Assembly (NCBI GenBank): GCA_029547185.1
Contig: JAKPPU010000212.1
Span: 60,852-124,851 of the forward strand
DNA length: 64,000 nucleotides
Source: Deltaproteobacteria bacterium
Lineage (GTDB): Bacteria; Desulfobacterota; Desulfomonilia; UBA1062
Reading direction: 5' to 3'
A model generated the notes under the pieces. It saw only the letters and a list, made by a program, of their open reading frames with translations. It had not been told where the DNA came from and did no database searches. Shown one piece after another: positions 34,844 to 44,280 of this stretch (within the stretch, counting starts at the first letter, position 1; every line of letters begins with the position of its first letter). The translations under genes and the position numbers were made by a program.

Positions 34844-35503
34844 ATGGTCGATCCGTTTACAGTCCGTGACTGTGCACTGATTGCTATCGCAACAGGACAA
34901 AGTGCTCAGACGCTTGCGGAGCTGAGGGACAAGCTTGATATCGTGCCTGCGAGCTCGATCTACTATCATTTCTGGGGAGGCCTCCTGAGGCCGAGGTTCG
35001 ACGATCCGGAGTATCAGAACGACTTCGCCATATGGGTCCGCCACAGCATCCACGACAAACCCCTTGCAGAGCGGCTGGCCCTGGTCAATCCCACCGATTT
35101 CCCCGACCTGGAAATCCTCCGGAAGGAGCTCATCGACATCATTGAGGAGCGGATGGACGAAAGCGAGATCCTCCCCTGGATCAAGGCATCGCAGAGCTTC
35201 TACTTCGTCCGGTCGCAGATCGTCATATTCGATACGAGGAGGAGACTGGAGACACCCGAGGAGCTGGGGAGGCACATCCCCCACATGTCGCTCGGCAGCA
35301 TCTTCTACCACTTCATAGACGCCAGAAGGCGTACACCTCTGGCAAGGGATGACTTTTCGGCCTGGCTGTCCGGGTTCGGCAGCAGGTACGCCCTGCTCAC
35401 CGAGCAGGTCTCCCATATCGATCCCTATTTCATCAATCTGATGGAGCTCAGGGAGGAGATCGCAAAGGTATTCAGACAGAATGAACTGACAGAGGGTATA
35501 TGA
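34844..35503 (+). CDS. DUF5752 family protein in the trehalose operon
   Basis: The ATG at 34844 has AAGAAGGAG upstream and gives 219 residues. The protein is soluble and contains two related halves: DCALIAIATGQSAQTLAELRDKL...SSIYYHFWGG and YFVRSQIVIFDTRRRLETPEELGRHI...GSIFYHFIDARRR, so it looks like an internal duplication. I recall it as the DUF5752 family found beside trehalose synthase-type glycosyltransferases; its role is unknown. Its stop overlaps the start of the treT-like gene by four bases, indicating coupled translation and a regulatory or accessory role. Confidence 0.8.
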   Translation: MVDPFTVRDCALIAIATGQSAQTLAELRDKLDIVPASSIYYHFWGGLLRPRFDDPEYQNDFAIWVRHSIHDKPLAERLALVNPTDFPDLEILRKELIDIIEERMDESEILPWIKASQSFYFVRSQIVIFDTRRRLETPEELGRHIPHMSLGSIFYHFIDARRRTPLARDDFSAWLSGFGSRYALLTEQVSHIDPYFINLMELREEIAKVFRQNELTEGI

Positions 35504-36741
35504 TGGCAACACTTCTGGATCAATATGAAAGCATCGTCGGGGCGGACGTCATCGATCAGCTGAGACAGCTCGCACGGCTTCTTGTCGGGAAGAACGTTCT
35601 CCACGTCAATTCCACCAAGGCAGGCGGAGGCGTGGCAGAGCTGCTTCACAGGATCGTACCCCTGATGAGGGAGCTCGGGATAGACGCCCACTGGGAAACG
35701 ATCTCCGGAGATGCAGAGTTTTTTCAGTGCACCAAGCTGATGCACAACTCGCTCCAGGGAAAGCGCATGGACATACCGGAGACCATGCTGAAACACTATG
35801 AGGTCATCAACGCCGAAAACTTCGGCATGCTGAGGAACAGCCTCGAAGAGGCGGATATCGTGTTCATTCACGACCCCCAGCCTGCCGCCCTGATCGAGAA
35901 TCTCCCCGAGAGGAAAGGCAGATGGATCTGGCGGTGCCACATCGATGCAGGCCGCCCGTACCGTCCGGTGTGGAGATACTTGAAGAGGTTCGTCCAGGAC
36001 TATGATGCGAGCATCTGGTCGCTCTCGGAGTTTGCCCAGAGACTGCCCCATCCCATGTACCTCATGGCCCCGAGCATCGATCCCTTGAGCGACAAGAACT
36101 GCGAGCTGAGCCGCGAAGATCTCGAAAAGACGTATGAGCGGTTCGGCCTCGATTTCGAGCGGCCGATCATAACGCAGATCTCCCGGTTCGATCGGTTCAA
36201 GGACCCCCTCGGGGTCCTCCATACCTACCGGCTGGTGAAGGAGTTCATACCCATCCAGCTCGTATACGCCGGAGGCGGCGCTACCGACGATCCCGAGGGG
36301 GAGGAGGTCTACAGCCAGGTCATGACGAGCGCAGGGGACGATCCCGACGTCCATATCCTCATGCTGCCCCCGGACGACAACCTCACGGTCAACGCGCTGC
36401 AGCGGATATCGGACATCATCCTCCAGAAGTCGCTCAGAGAAGGCTTCGGCCTCACCGTTGCCGAGGCGCTGTGGAAGGCAAAGCCGGTCATCGGAGGGGA
36501 TACCGGCGGGATCAGGCTTCAGGTAGTCAACCATTACACCGGATTCCTGGTCAATACCCCTGAAGGGGCGGCTCTGCGCATCAGGTACCTTCTCAAACGG
36601 AGAAACAACCTCAAAGAGATCGGTGAGAGGGCGCGGGAGTATGTCAGGGAGAACTTCCTCATTACCCGCAATGTCCGGGAGTACCTGACGCTGATGATTG
36701 CTATCATGCACGAGGCTGAAGACAGGATAGAGCTGGCATGA
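35500..36741 (+). CDS. treT: Trehalose synthase TreT-type glycosyltransferase (GT4)
   Basis: A 413-residue GT-B enzyme. The N-terminal domain has NVLHVNSTKAGGGVAELLHRIVPL with the glycine-rich acceptor loop. The C-terminal domain has ISRFDRFKDPLGV, VYAGGGATDDPEG and the GT4 signature SLREGFGLTVAEALW. TreT joins NDP-glucose and glucose to form trehalose in one step. A related glycosyltransferase with other specificity cannot be excluded, but the company of otsA and otsB and the N-terminal pattern support TreT. It overlaps both neighbours by four bases. Confidence 0.85.
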   Translation: MMATLLDQYESIVGADVIDQLRQLARLLVGKNVLHVNSTKAGGGVAELLHRIVPLMRELGIDAHWETISGDAEFFQCTKLMHNSLQGKRMDIPETMLKHYEVINAENFGMLRNSLEEADIVFIHDPQPAALIENLPERKGRWIWRCHIDAGRPYRPVWRYLKRFVQDYDASIWSLSEFAQRLPHPMYLMAPSIDPLSDKNCELSREDLEKTYERFGLDFERPIITQISRFDRFKDPLGVLHTYRLVKEFIPIQLVYAGGGATDDPEGEEVYSQVMTSAGDDPDVHILMLPPDDNLTVNALQRISDIILQKSLREGFGLTVAEALWKAKPVIGGDTGGIRLQVVNHYTGFLVNTPEGAALRIRYLLKRRNNLKEIGERAREYVRENFLITRNVREYLTLMIAIMHEAEDRIELA

Positions 36742-37559
36742 GCGGCAACTGCGCGAGGGATGGCTCCGAGGTGATCCGACTGCCGTACTTCTGGGATGTC
36801 ATATCGCACAAGAGGAACAAGCTTCTTGCTCTCGACTATGACGGTACGCTCGCACCTTTTCGATCAGACCGTATGGAGGCCTTGCCCCTTGACGGCGTTC
36901 TCGATCTTCTCACCAGGATAGACCTCCGCAGGGACACGGATGTGGCCGTCGTATCCGGCCGGCCCCTTGAAGATCTTCAAAAGCTGCTGAACACCTGGAA
37001 GGGGTTCCTGATCGGAAGCCACGGGTTCGAGATGAGATCTTCCTGGGGAACGATCGTCAGGCAGGAGCCCACCTCTCTGCAGAGAGACGGATTGACCCGT
37101 GCATACGAGACGGCTGTTCGCAGGGGGGTCGGACGGTCCATCGAGGTCAAGCCGGCAAGCATCGCCCTTCATACCCGGGGGGTCGAGCAGGGAGAGGCGC
37201 GTATTCTCGAAGATGACCTCTATTCTCAGTGGGACATGCTCTCCTTGCAGTATTCCCTGGAGACCATGAGATTCAACGGGGGCGTGGAGGTGAGGGCAAA
37301 GGGATACACCAAGGGGGACGCTGTCGTGGAACTGCTCCGGGAAGAGCCTCCGGGAACGTTCTGTGTCTACATCGGCGATGACACGACCGATGAAGACGTA
37401 TTTGAAAGGATACGCACCACGGGTGTCGGCATCAGGGTGGGAGATCCATCCCTTCCGACAGCGGCGAGCGGCTTCCTGTGCGATGTCTATGCCGTCAGGG
37501 AGTTCCTCGAGAAGTGGAGCAGCCTGGCTGAGGAAAAAGAGCAGGGACAGTTTACATGA
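36738..37559 (+). CDS. otsB: Trehalose-6-phosphate phosphatase
   Basis: A 273-residue HAD-superfamily enzyme that removes the phosphate of trehalose-6-phosphate. Motif I is LALDYDGTLAP (nucleophile Asp), motif II is VVSGRPLEDL, and motif IV is YIGDDTTDEDVF. SHGFEMRS and the cap-domain insert are typical for OtsB. The start ATG overlaps the treT stop (ATGA), as does its stop with otsA. It works directly with the synthase encoded next. Confidence 0.93.
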   Translation: MSGNCARDGSEVIRLPYFWDVISHKRNKLLALDYDGTLAPFRSDRMEALPLDGVLDLLTRIDLRRDTDVAVVSGRPLEDLQKLLNTWKGFLIGSHGFEMRSSWGTIVRQEPTSLQRDGLTRAYETAVRRGVGRSIEVKPASIALHTRGVEQGEARILEDDLYSQWDMLSLQYSLETMRFNGGVEVRAKGYTKGDAVVELLREEPPGTFCVYIGDDTTDEDVFERIRTTGVGIRVGDPSLPTAASGFLCDVYAVREFLEKWSSLAEEKEQGQFT

Positions 37560-39031
37560 AGGCAAAGCGCCTCGTCGTCGTCTCCAACCGCCTTCCCATT
37601 GTCCTCAATAGGACAGGGGCGCGGGAATGGAAAATCCGGCCCGGCTCCGGAGGGCTCGTAACTGCCATGGGTCCGGTCCTGAGACACAGGGGAGGACTGT
37701 GGATCGGCTGGCTCGGAATCCCGGAGAACGATTGCCCCAGTGATGAATATTTACGGGACATCATATCCGCGGGCACGGACCAGTCGGGATATTCGCTCCG
37801 GCACATAAACCTCTGCAAGGAAGAGATAGATAAGTACTACTACGGATTCTCGAATGAAACTCTCTGGCCTCTGTTCCACGATCTCTTCACCCACTGCAAA
37901 TTCGACCAGGGCTGCTGGGATGCCTACCAGCGGGTGAACCGGAAATTTGCGGAAGAGGTGATCAGGCACACGGATCACGACGACTACATCTGGGTCCATG
38001 ACTACCAGCTCATCCTGGTCGCACGCGAGCTCAGGCGTCTGGGGTTCGATCGGCAGGTCGGCTTTTTCCTCCACATCCCGTTTCCTCCTCTGGACATCTT
38101 TCTCAAGCTCCCCTGGCGTTTCCAGGTGCTCGATGCACTCCTCGAATACGACCTCATCGGATTCCAGACAGCGAGGGACCGGAAGAACTTCATCGGGTGC
38201 GTGAGGGCACTGACCGACTATCAGGTTACGGGAAGAGGGCATGTCAACTCCATCCATACCGATGAGCGCCCCGTGCTGGTGGGCGCGTTCCCCATCAGCA
38301 TCGACTACAGGGAATTCAATGATTTCGCCAAGACCCAGGAGGTGGCCGACGAGGCATGGATCATCCATGCCAACCTTCCCGGAAGGCAGATCATCCTGGG
38401 GATCGACCGCCTCGACTATACGAAGGGCATCAGCCATCGCCTGCTCGCCTTCGAGAATGCCCTGGCACGATATCCGGACATGCGCAGAAGGGTCACCCTG
38501 CTTCAGGTGGTCGTACCGAGCAGACGCAACGTGGAAGAGTATGAAAAGCTCAAGCAGGAGGTCGAGCGTCTCGTTGGAGAGATCAACGGCAAGTACACCG
38601 AGGTCGGCTGGACCCCGGTCCACTACATCTTCCGTTCGATCGACCGCCAGGAGCTGGCTGCATACTACAGGACGTGCGAGATTGCCCTCATCACGCCCCT
38701 CAAGGACGGCATGAACCTGGTGGCCAAGGAATACTGCGCCTCGAACATCGAGGAAAACGGCGTGCTTATCCTGAGCGAGTTTGCCGGCGCCGCCGCCCAG
38801 CTCTACCCGAATGCGCTCATCGTGAATCCCTACGACCTCGAGGGGGTGGCCGACGCCATCTACAAGGCCTTCACCATGCCCCAGGACACGAGGAGAATGA
38901 TGATGAGAAGGCTGAGGGCATCTATCCAGCGGAACGATATCGTGAAGTGGGTCAATTCCTTCCTCAAGGCAGGCATCTCCAAAGAGCTCAGCGATTTCCC
39001 CCAGATGGAGCTCTTCGTCCCCAAGCAGTAA
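37556..39031 (+). CDS. otsA: Trehalose-6-phosphate synthase
   Basis: A 491-residue GT20 enzyme that makes trehalose-6-phosphate from a nucleotide-glucose and glucose-6-phosphate. Family motifs are [10 protein letters not shown] near the N-terminus, the acceptor loop [36 protein letters not shown] and [14 protein letters not shown]. The length is normal. It ends the four-gene operon DUF5752-treT-otsB-otsA. A small hairpin (CGTTCC/GGAACG, 39075-39090) follows, without a good T-run. Confidence 0.95.
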   Translation: MKAKRLVVVSNRLPIVLNRTGAREWKIRPGSGGLVTAMGPVLRHRGGLWIGWLGIPENDCPSDEYLRDIISAGTDQSGYSLRHINLCKEEIDKYYYGFSNETLWPLFHDLFTHCKFDQGCWDAYQRVNRKFAEEVIRHTDHDDYIWVHDYQLILVARELRRLGFDRQVGFFLHIPFPPLDIFLKLPWRFQVLDALLEYDLIGFQTARDRKNFIGCVRALTDYQVTGRGHVNSIHTDERPVLVGAFPISIDYREFNDFAKTQEVADEAWIIHANLPGRQIILGIDRLDYTKGISHRLLAFENALARYPDMRRRVTLLQVVVPSRRNVEEYEKLKQEVERLVGEINGKYTEVGWTPVHYIFRSIDRQELAAYYRTCEIALITPLKDGMNLVAKEYCASNIEENGVLILSEFAGAAAQLYPNALIVNPYDLEGVADAIYKAFTMPQDTRRMMMRRLRASIQRNDIVKWVNSFLKAGISKELSDFPQMELFVPKQ

Positions 39032-39223
39032 CAGCTTTTCCGGTCAACCCCTTCAATTCACACCCCTCCTGAACCGTTCCTGAGGGAACGATTCTGTCAT
39101 CCATGAAGAATTGATTATTGTCAGGATTTATATTATCAGTGGGTTGGCGTCAGGCATGGTTCGTGCTTTCTTGAGGTCTGCGCAGGATATGCCCTTAAAG
39201 GATATGGGCAGGGGAGGCAGTCT

Positions 39224-40219
39224 ATGAAGAAGATATTTCTGCTCTCGGCATTCATCGTGGTTTCATTCCTTGCAGGGTGCGGTGACGATTCACCGAGCGG
39301 GGGGAGCGATAACCCGACCACGGCAGCCCTCGAAACATTCACCGATGACGTGAGAGGGTGCACGCCGTACCTCTCGAACACCTTCTCCCTTGGCGGAAGC
39401 AACGACCTGAGCCAGTGGGCCGCCTGGAACCCGAACTTCACGGGGACCGTGCTCGGAAAGCTCTTCAACCCCGATAACGGCGGAGACGAGTGCTTTTATA
39501 CCCATATCGAAATACTCGACAGTCATATTAATATGGTCAACGAATTCAGGGCCTCCTGGGAAGCGGGCGGGCAGCACACGATAAACACGATGACGGCCAC
39601 CATCAACAACACGGTGGACTCGGTGGCGGTCCCCTACCTGAAGCTCTACCACCCCGGCCTCGTGAATGTGGCGGTCGACAGGGTGATAACCATTGTATCG
39701 GGAAGCCTGACCGTGAACATGGCCTTCAAGATTGATGGAACCAGACAGATCATCGTGGAGCAGTACACGGACGGGAGCACCCTTTCGGGCGTATACTACG
39801 CGGAGCGGGACGGAAATCTCCTGAGGATCTGGCACGCCAGCGTGAGGGGAAGCAAGGTCCAGTTCGCATAGGACGGCGATATAGGCGAGAAGACCTTCAG
39901 GATAACCGTGTGTACGGACTGGAGGGTGGACGAGAACTGGGAAGTCATGGGCGGAGGGAGCGTTGCCTCCAATAACGCCGAGATGGCGTTCATGGCCCGG
40001 AATCATATCAACAATGGCTCCAATGATGAGTATTATGTCCAAACTACCTTATACGGGCTCACGAGCTGGTATCCCCTGACCCCCGTGCTCGCGGATGCAA
40101 CTCACCCGGACGGGCAGGGCGTGCTCGCTTACATCGACGAGGACATGATTCAATGCATAGAATTTCTTCCCAGGGAAGAATATCCGAACAGTCTGAGCGA
40201 CCTGGCATGGAGCGACTGA
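39224..40219 (+). pseudogene. Lipoprotein gene interrupted by one in-frame amber codon
   Basis: The ATG follows GGGGAGG. A lipoprotein signal (IFLLSAFIVVSFLAGC) leads a 215-residue product that ends at TAG (39869-39871). The same frame continues for 116 further codons with equal codon bias (DGDIGEKTFRITVCTDW to LSDLAWSD) and stops at TGA. A single change of a tyrosine codon (TAT or TAC to TAG) would explain it. The mature sequence is beta-rich, Thr/Asn/Gly-rich and contains a few cysteines; I do not recognise a family. Read-through or sequencing error are alternatives to a true pseudogene. Confidence 0.7.
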
Positions 40220-40733
40220 GAGAAGTCTGACCGTTTTCCGTCCGGGACTCGCACAGCCGGTGCCGCATCGGCTCTGAAACCATACTTGTAATTGCCATTC
40301 CGTTCTCTGCTCGTCATTCCCGTTCTTTCTTTCGTCATTCCCTGAGAAGGCGGGAATCCAGGAAGCAAAGAGAAAATCCTGGATCCCGTTTTCACGGGGA
40401 TGACAGGGGAGAAGAAGGGGATGACAGAGGCGAAAGAGGGGATGACAAAAGAGGCAACAATTCGCTCTATAAGTATTATCCATCATGAACGATTCCTTAC
40501 AGTGACGCCTCTGTGTCTTCTCAGTGATACATTCGATGCTTACAATAAGGATTCTGACAGGTCCAGGCGCGATGCATCCTTGATATCGGAGCGCTGCACA
40601 GCACATGTAGGGAGTATGGAATTGAGGAATCCGAGGCGCGCAATTTTCACATCATATGGCATGTTCCTATGCACCGGGGCAAATCTATGCTAGAAGGCGA
40701 GACATCATCTCCAATAAAAAGAGGTCATTCATC
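40220..40733. other. Intergenic region with REP-like element before the MoxR gene
   Basis: 514 bases. The first part holds the REP-like repeat at 40333-40408 with a following run of GGGGATGACA half-repeats (40408-40446). The remainder (40450-40733) holds no gene I can support; open frames here lack start signals and include translated repeat. Confidence 0.6.
40333..40408. repeat. REP-like palindromic element
   Basis: CGTCATTCCC at the left and GGGGATGACA at the right bound inner arms ATCCAGG (40357-40363) and CCTGGAT (40379-40385). It is of the same class as the element at 11356-11452. Extra copies of the ATGACA half follow. Confidence 0.7.
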
Positions 40734-41642
40734 ATGAAGTTCGCTGATGTTGCTGATGTACGGGACAAGCTGGAAAAGGCAGGATACGTCACGTCGAAGG
40801 AGATCGCCACGGTGGTGTTCCTCGCCTCGGTGACGAAGAAGCCGATCCTCGTGGAAGGGCCGGCAGGCGTGGGAAAGACCGAGCTGGCAAAGGCCATGTC
40901 GAGGGCGCTTGGCCTGAACCTCCTCCGCCTCCAGTGCTACGAGGGCCTCGACGAGTCCAAGGCCCTGTACGAGTGGGAGTATGCCAAGCAGCTCCTCTAC
41001 ACACAGATGGTCAAGGAGAAGATCGGTGACGTGATCTCGGGCGCGCAGACGCTCGCCGACGCGGTCGAGAAGATCGCTTCCCACGAGGACGCCTTCTTTT
41101 CAGAGCGGTTCATCCAGCCCAGACCTCTCCTCCAGGCCATCTCCTCCGAGGACACGGTCGTGCTCCTCATCGACGAGGTGGACAAGTCCGACCCCGAGTT
41201 CGAGGCCTTCCTCCTCGAGCTCCTGAGCGACTTTCAGGTCTCGATCCCCGAGATCGGCACGAAGACGGCGAAGAACATCCCGTTCGTCATCCTCACGTCG
41301 AACAACTACCGGGACATGAGCGACGCCCTCAAAAGGCGCTGCATCCATATCTACATCGACTATCCCCAGCGCGACCTCGAAATCCAGATCGTGAAGCTCA
41401 AGCTCCCCGACATCGACGAAAAGCTCGCGGCGAGCATCGTCGACGCCGTGCGCTCCATCAGGAGCCTCGACCTCAAGAAGAGGCCGTGCATCTCGGAGAC
41501 CATCGACTGGGCGCGCTCGCTCATCGCCCTGTCTGTCGATGAGCTCGGCGCCGATGTGCTCGTGAGCACGCTCAACATGGTCTGCAAGTACAAGGCCGAC
41601 TCCGAGATGGTCAAGGCAAACGTAAAGAAGATACTTCCGTAA
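40734..41642 (+). CDS. MoxR-type AAA+ ATPase
   Basis: From the ATG at 40734 (AAGAGG upstream) the product has 302 residues. The AAA+ core shows Walker A EGPAGVGKTELAKA, Walker B VVLLIDEVDKSDPEFEAF, sensor 1 VILTSNNYRDMSDALKRRC and a helical lid. MoxR ATPases act with von Willebrand A-domain proteins as chaperones for metalloenzyme or complex maturation; the CoxE/VWA gene follows after 11 bases. The pair is the CoxD/CoxE type known beside molybdenum-hydroxylase genes, but no such enzyme is in the window, so the client is unknown. Confidence 0.92.
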   Translation: MKFADVADVRDKLEKAGYVTSKEIATVVFLASVTKKPILVEGPAGVGKTELAKAMSRALGLNLLRLQCYEGLDESKALYEWEYAKQLLYTQMVKEKIGDVISGAQTLADAVEKIASHEDAFFSERFIQPRPLLQAISSEDTVVLLIDEVDKSDPEFEAFLLELLSDFQVSIPEIGTKTAKNIPFVILTSNNYRDMSDALKRRCIHIYIDYPQRDLEIQIVKLKLPDIDEKLAASIVDAVRSIRSLDLKKRPCISETIDWARSLIALSVDELGADVLVSTLNMVCKYKADSEMVKANVKKILP

Positions 41643-41653
41643 GTGCTCAAGCC

Positions 41654-43036
41654 ATGGTGAACGCCATCCTGAAATTCGTTCAGTGCTGCAGGACAGCGGG
41701 CTACCGCGTCTCCACCTCTGAGGTCATCGACTGCATCTCGCAGCTCAGCCTCATCAACATCCTCGAAGAGGAGGAGTTCAGGTCCGTGCTGCGGGCGAAT
41801 TTCGCCAAGAGCAGGAGAGAGCAGGCCCAGTTCGACAGGCTCTACCACCTCTATTTCCACGAGCTGCGGCAGGACATCGACCTCGACGACACCGAATCGA
41901 CCATCGAGAAGATGGACGAGATCCTGAACGATCTCCAGGAGCAGGTGAGGGGAAGCGCGGACCACGAGGCCATCCTCGACTTCCTCTCGGGCGACCCCAT
42001 GGATTTTCTCGAGATGATCCGCAGGCTCCAGACAGAAGAGGTCGACGTGAACCAGGGCAGGAAGTTCAACCTGGGGCCCCTTGCCAGCAGGCTCCTCGTC
42101 ATGGTCCAGCTCAACGACGTGAGGAGCCGTGTCGAGCGCATCCTCGAAGAGAACCCCTTCCACTACGCAAAGGACACGAGGCGCATCCTCTCCAGACGGT
42201 TCGAAGCCCAGCTCGACCGGGCGTACGAGATGCTGCTCAGGGAGCCGAGGCCCCACAACGAGGGCATCAGGGAGGTGAGGACCCATGAGCAGTATCTGCG
42301 CCAGCTCGGGGACAGGCCCTTCACCTCGCTCACGCCTAAGGAGATCGAGCAGGTGAGGGAGATCATCGATCGGCTCGTGAGAAAGCTCAAGGACATCGTC
42401 TCGAGGCGCTATGCCGGCAACAACCGGGGCGTCCTCGACGTGAAGAAGACGCTCCGGGCGGCGGCAAAGTACGACGGCGTGCCCATGGACATCAGGTTCA
42501 GGAAGAGGCCGCCGAGAAAGGGCAAGGTCGTAACCCTGTGCGACATCTCTTCATCCGTTTGGTCTGCGGCGCGCTTCATGCTCAACATCCTCTACTCCCT
42601 CCAGGAGTGCTTCACCAAGGTCAACAGCTTCGTCTTCGTATCCGGGCTGGCCGAGGTCACGAAGATCTTCGAGGAGGAAGAGATCAATCACGCCATCGAG
42701 AAGGTGCTCAAGGAAGTGAACATCGACTATCACGCCCAGACCGACTACGGCGAAACCTTCCGCCAGTTCAGGAACGGCTACATGGATACGCTCAACAAGA
42801 AGACCACGCTCATCATCATAGGCGACGCCCGGTCGAACTACTTCCACCCCGAAGACAGGATCCTCGAGGAGATGAGGGACAAGTGCAAGAGGCTCATCTG
42901 GCTCAATCCGGAACCCGAGAGCATGTGGAATACCGGCGACAGCGAGATGTTCGCCTACAAGGCCCACTGTCACGAGCTCAGGGAGTGCAGAAACTTGAAC
43001 CAGCTCGTGGATTTCGTCGAGGAACTTATTTTATAA
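41654..43036 (+). CDS. CoxE-like von Willebrand factor A domain protein
   Basis: A 460-residue protein. The N-terminal half is helical and charged; the C-terminal VWA domain (about 290-455) has the metal-ion site CDISSSVW (DxSxS), a distal Asp in IIGDARSNYF and a conserved Thr region. It is the expected partner of the MoxR ATPase encoded just upstream. The resemblance is to CoxE, which helps mature carbon monoxide dehydrogenase in aerobes; the role in an anaerobe without cox structural genes nearby is open. Confidence 0.88.
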   Translation: MVNAILKFVQCCRTAGYRVSTSEVIDCISQLSLINILEEEEFRSVLRANFAKSRREQAQFDRLYHLYFHELRQDIDLDDTESTIEKMDEILNDLQEQVRGSADHEAILDFLSGDPMDFLEMIRRLQTEEVDVNQGRKFNLGPLASRLLVMVQLNDVRSRVERILEENPFHYAKDTRRILSRRFEAQLDRAYEMLLREPRPHNEGIREVRTHEQYLRQLGDRPFTSLTPKEIEQVREIIDRLVRKLKDIVSRRYAGNNRGVLDVKKTLRAAAKYDGVPMDIRFRKRPPRKGKVVTLCDISSSVWSAARFMLNILYSLQECFTKVNSFVFVSGLAEVTKIFEEEEINHAIEKVLKEVNIDYHAQTDYGETFRQFRNGYMDTLNKKTTLIIIGDARSNYFHPEDRILEEMRDKCKRLIWLNPEPESMWNTGDSEMFAYKAHCHELRECRNLNQLVDFVEELIL

Positions 43037-43100
43037 CGATACGGTCATGTTCCCTGTTTTGGAAAGCGCCGGGAGTGACCGGCCATGCGGAGGTGTAGCG

Positions 43101-44228
43101 ATGCTGAGTGGCGATCTTGTTGCCCTGAAAGAATCGGTTTGTGCTTTCGCGGGGAAGGCCATTGCACCCCGCACCGACCTCTCCGATTATACGATCCTGC
43201 CGCCCGAGGTGCACGAGGCCTTTGTCAGCGAGGGTCTCTACGGCCTCGGCATCCCCGTGGCATACGAGGGCAGGGGCGGGGGATGGCTTCACATCGCCGT
43301 CACCGCCCAGGCCATCGTGGAAAACGGCTTCAACCTGGGATGCGGCCTCTCGTGGCTCATGCATGCCGTCATCTCCCGGTACCTCTTCTTCGGCTTCGGC
43401 ACGGATGCCCAGAAGCTTGCCTTTCTTCCCGACCTCGCCTCGGGCAGGAAGATCCCCTGCCTCGCCATATCGGAGCCGGGCGTCGGGGCGCATCCGAAAC
43501 ACCTCAAAACCCGGGCTTCAGCCCTCGACGGCTCCTTCAGCATAAGCGGAGAAAAGGCATACCTGACGAACGGTCCCATAGCCGACCTGTACGTCGTGCT
43601 GGCAATCACGAGAGAGGAGGAAGGAAGGAAGAGCTTCACGGCCTTCATCGTTCCGTCGAGCACCCCCGGGCTTACACGGACCCCGCTTCTGGACCTCGGC
43701 TTCCTCAGGCCCTGCCCGCACGGCGGCATCGTCCTCGACGGGTGCGTCGTCCCCGGAGAGAGCATCCTCGGACGTAAGCACCATGCCTATACCGACATAT
43801 CCCTCCCCTTCAGGCAGCTCGAGGATACCATGATGATGGGCCTCTTCGTGGGCGGTTCGAAGGCTCAGGTCCGGCTCATAGCCGATGCCTTCAGGGAGCA
43901 GGGCAGGGAGCCGTCAAAGGATGCCGCATTCCTGATGGGCGAGGCCGTCTCCACTGCGGACTCTCTCGAGATCCTCGCACACGAGGCCGCGAACACGCTC
44001 GATGCGAGCGACACCGGGAACCCCGGCCTTCTCCCGGTGACGCTCTTTGCCAGGAGGGCGGCAAAGGACATTCAGGATGCGCTCATCGATATCGTCCAGA
44101 AAACCGGGCTCGAGATGGGGAAGGCCTACAACATCCTCACCAACGACCTCGTGTCCTCGATGAAGATCGCCGGCAACGTGGCAAACATAAAACAGGAAAG
44201 GCTGGGCAGGTCCCTCTTTTCGGGGTGA
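43101..44228 (+). CDS. Acyl-CoA dehydrogenase family protein, catalytic Glu apparently missing
   Basis: The ATG at 43101 stands behind GGAGGTG and gives 375 residues. The three-domain acyl-CoA dehydrogenase fold is recognisable: helical N-terminus, FAD/substrate beta domain (CLAISEPGVGAHPKHLKTRA, SGEKAYLTNGPIADLYVV) and helical C-terminus. The usual C-terminal YEGT segment with the catalytic Glu appears as IAGNVANIKQERLGRSLF, with Ala at the Glu position if aligned simply. Some families place the base elsewhere, so inactivity is not implied. The TetR gene follows in the same direction; the substrate is unknown. Confidence 0.82.
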   Translation: MLSGDLVALKESVCAFAGKAIAPRTDLSDYTILPPEVHEAFVSEGLYGLGIPVAYEGRGGGWLHIAVTAQAIVENGFNLGCGLSWLMHAVISRYLFFGFGTDAQKLAFLPDLASGRKIPCLAISEPGVGAHPKHLKTRASALDGSFSISGEKAYLTNGPIADLYVVLAITREEEGRKSFTAFIVPSSTPGLTRTPLLDLGFLRPCPHGGIVLDGCVVPGESILGRKHHAYTDISLPFRQLEDTMMMGLFVGGSKAQVRLIADAFREQGREPSKDAAFLMGEAVSTADSLEILAHEAANTLDASDTGNPGLLPVTLFARRAAKDIQDALIDIVQKTGLEMGKAYNILTNDLVSSMKIAGNVANIKQERLGRSLFSG

Positions 44229-44242
44229 GGCCGCTCCCGGTC

Positions 44243-44270
44243 TTGACAACATCTCTGAACAAAGTTAATC
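44243..44270 (+). promoter_or_regulatory. Promoter and candidate TetR operator before the tetR gene
   Basis: TTGACA (44243-44248) with a weak -10 (TTAATC, 44265-44270). The 13-mer TGAACAAAGTTAA at 44256-44268 lies between and over the -10 box; it contains an AAC-N3-GTT dyad and recurs at 44950. Confidence 0.55.
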
Positions 44271-44280
44271 CATTGAGACC

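Noticed and set aside
39869..39871. TAG as pyrrolysine codon
   Set aside because: One amber codon without known pyl genes in view is better explained by a point mutation; kept only as a check in the findings.
40400..40693. 97-codon plus-strand frame after the REP-like element
   Set aside because: Its beginning is translated repeat (GMTE/GMTK units), and the rest shows no conserved feature.
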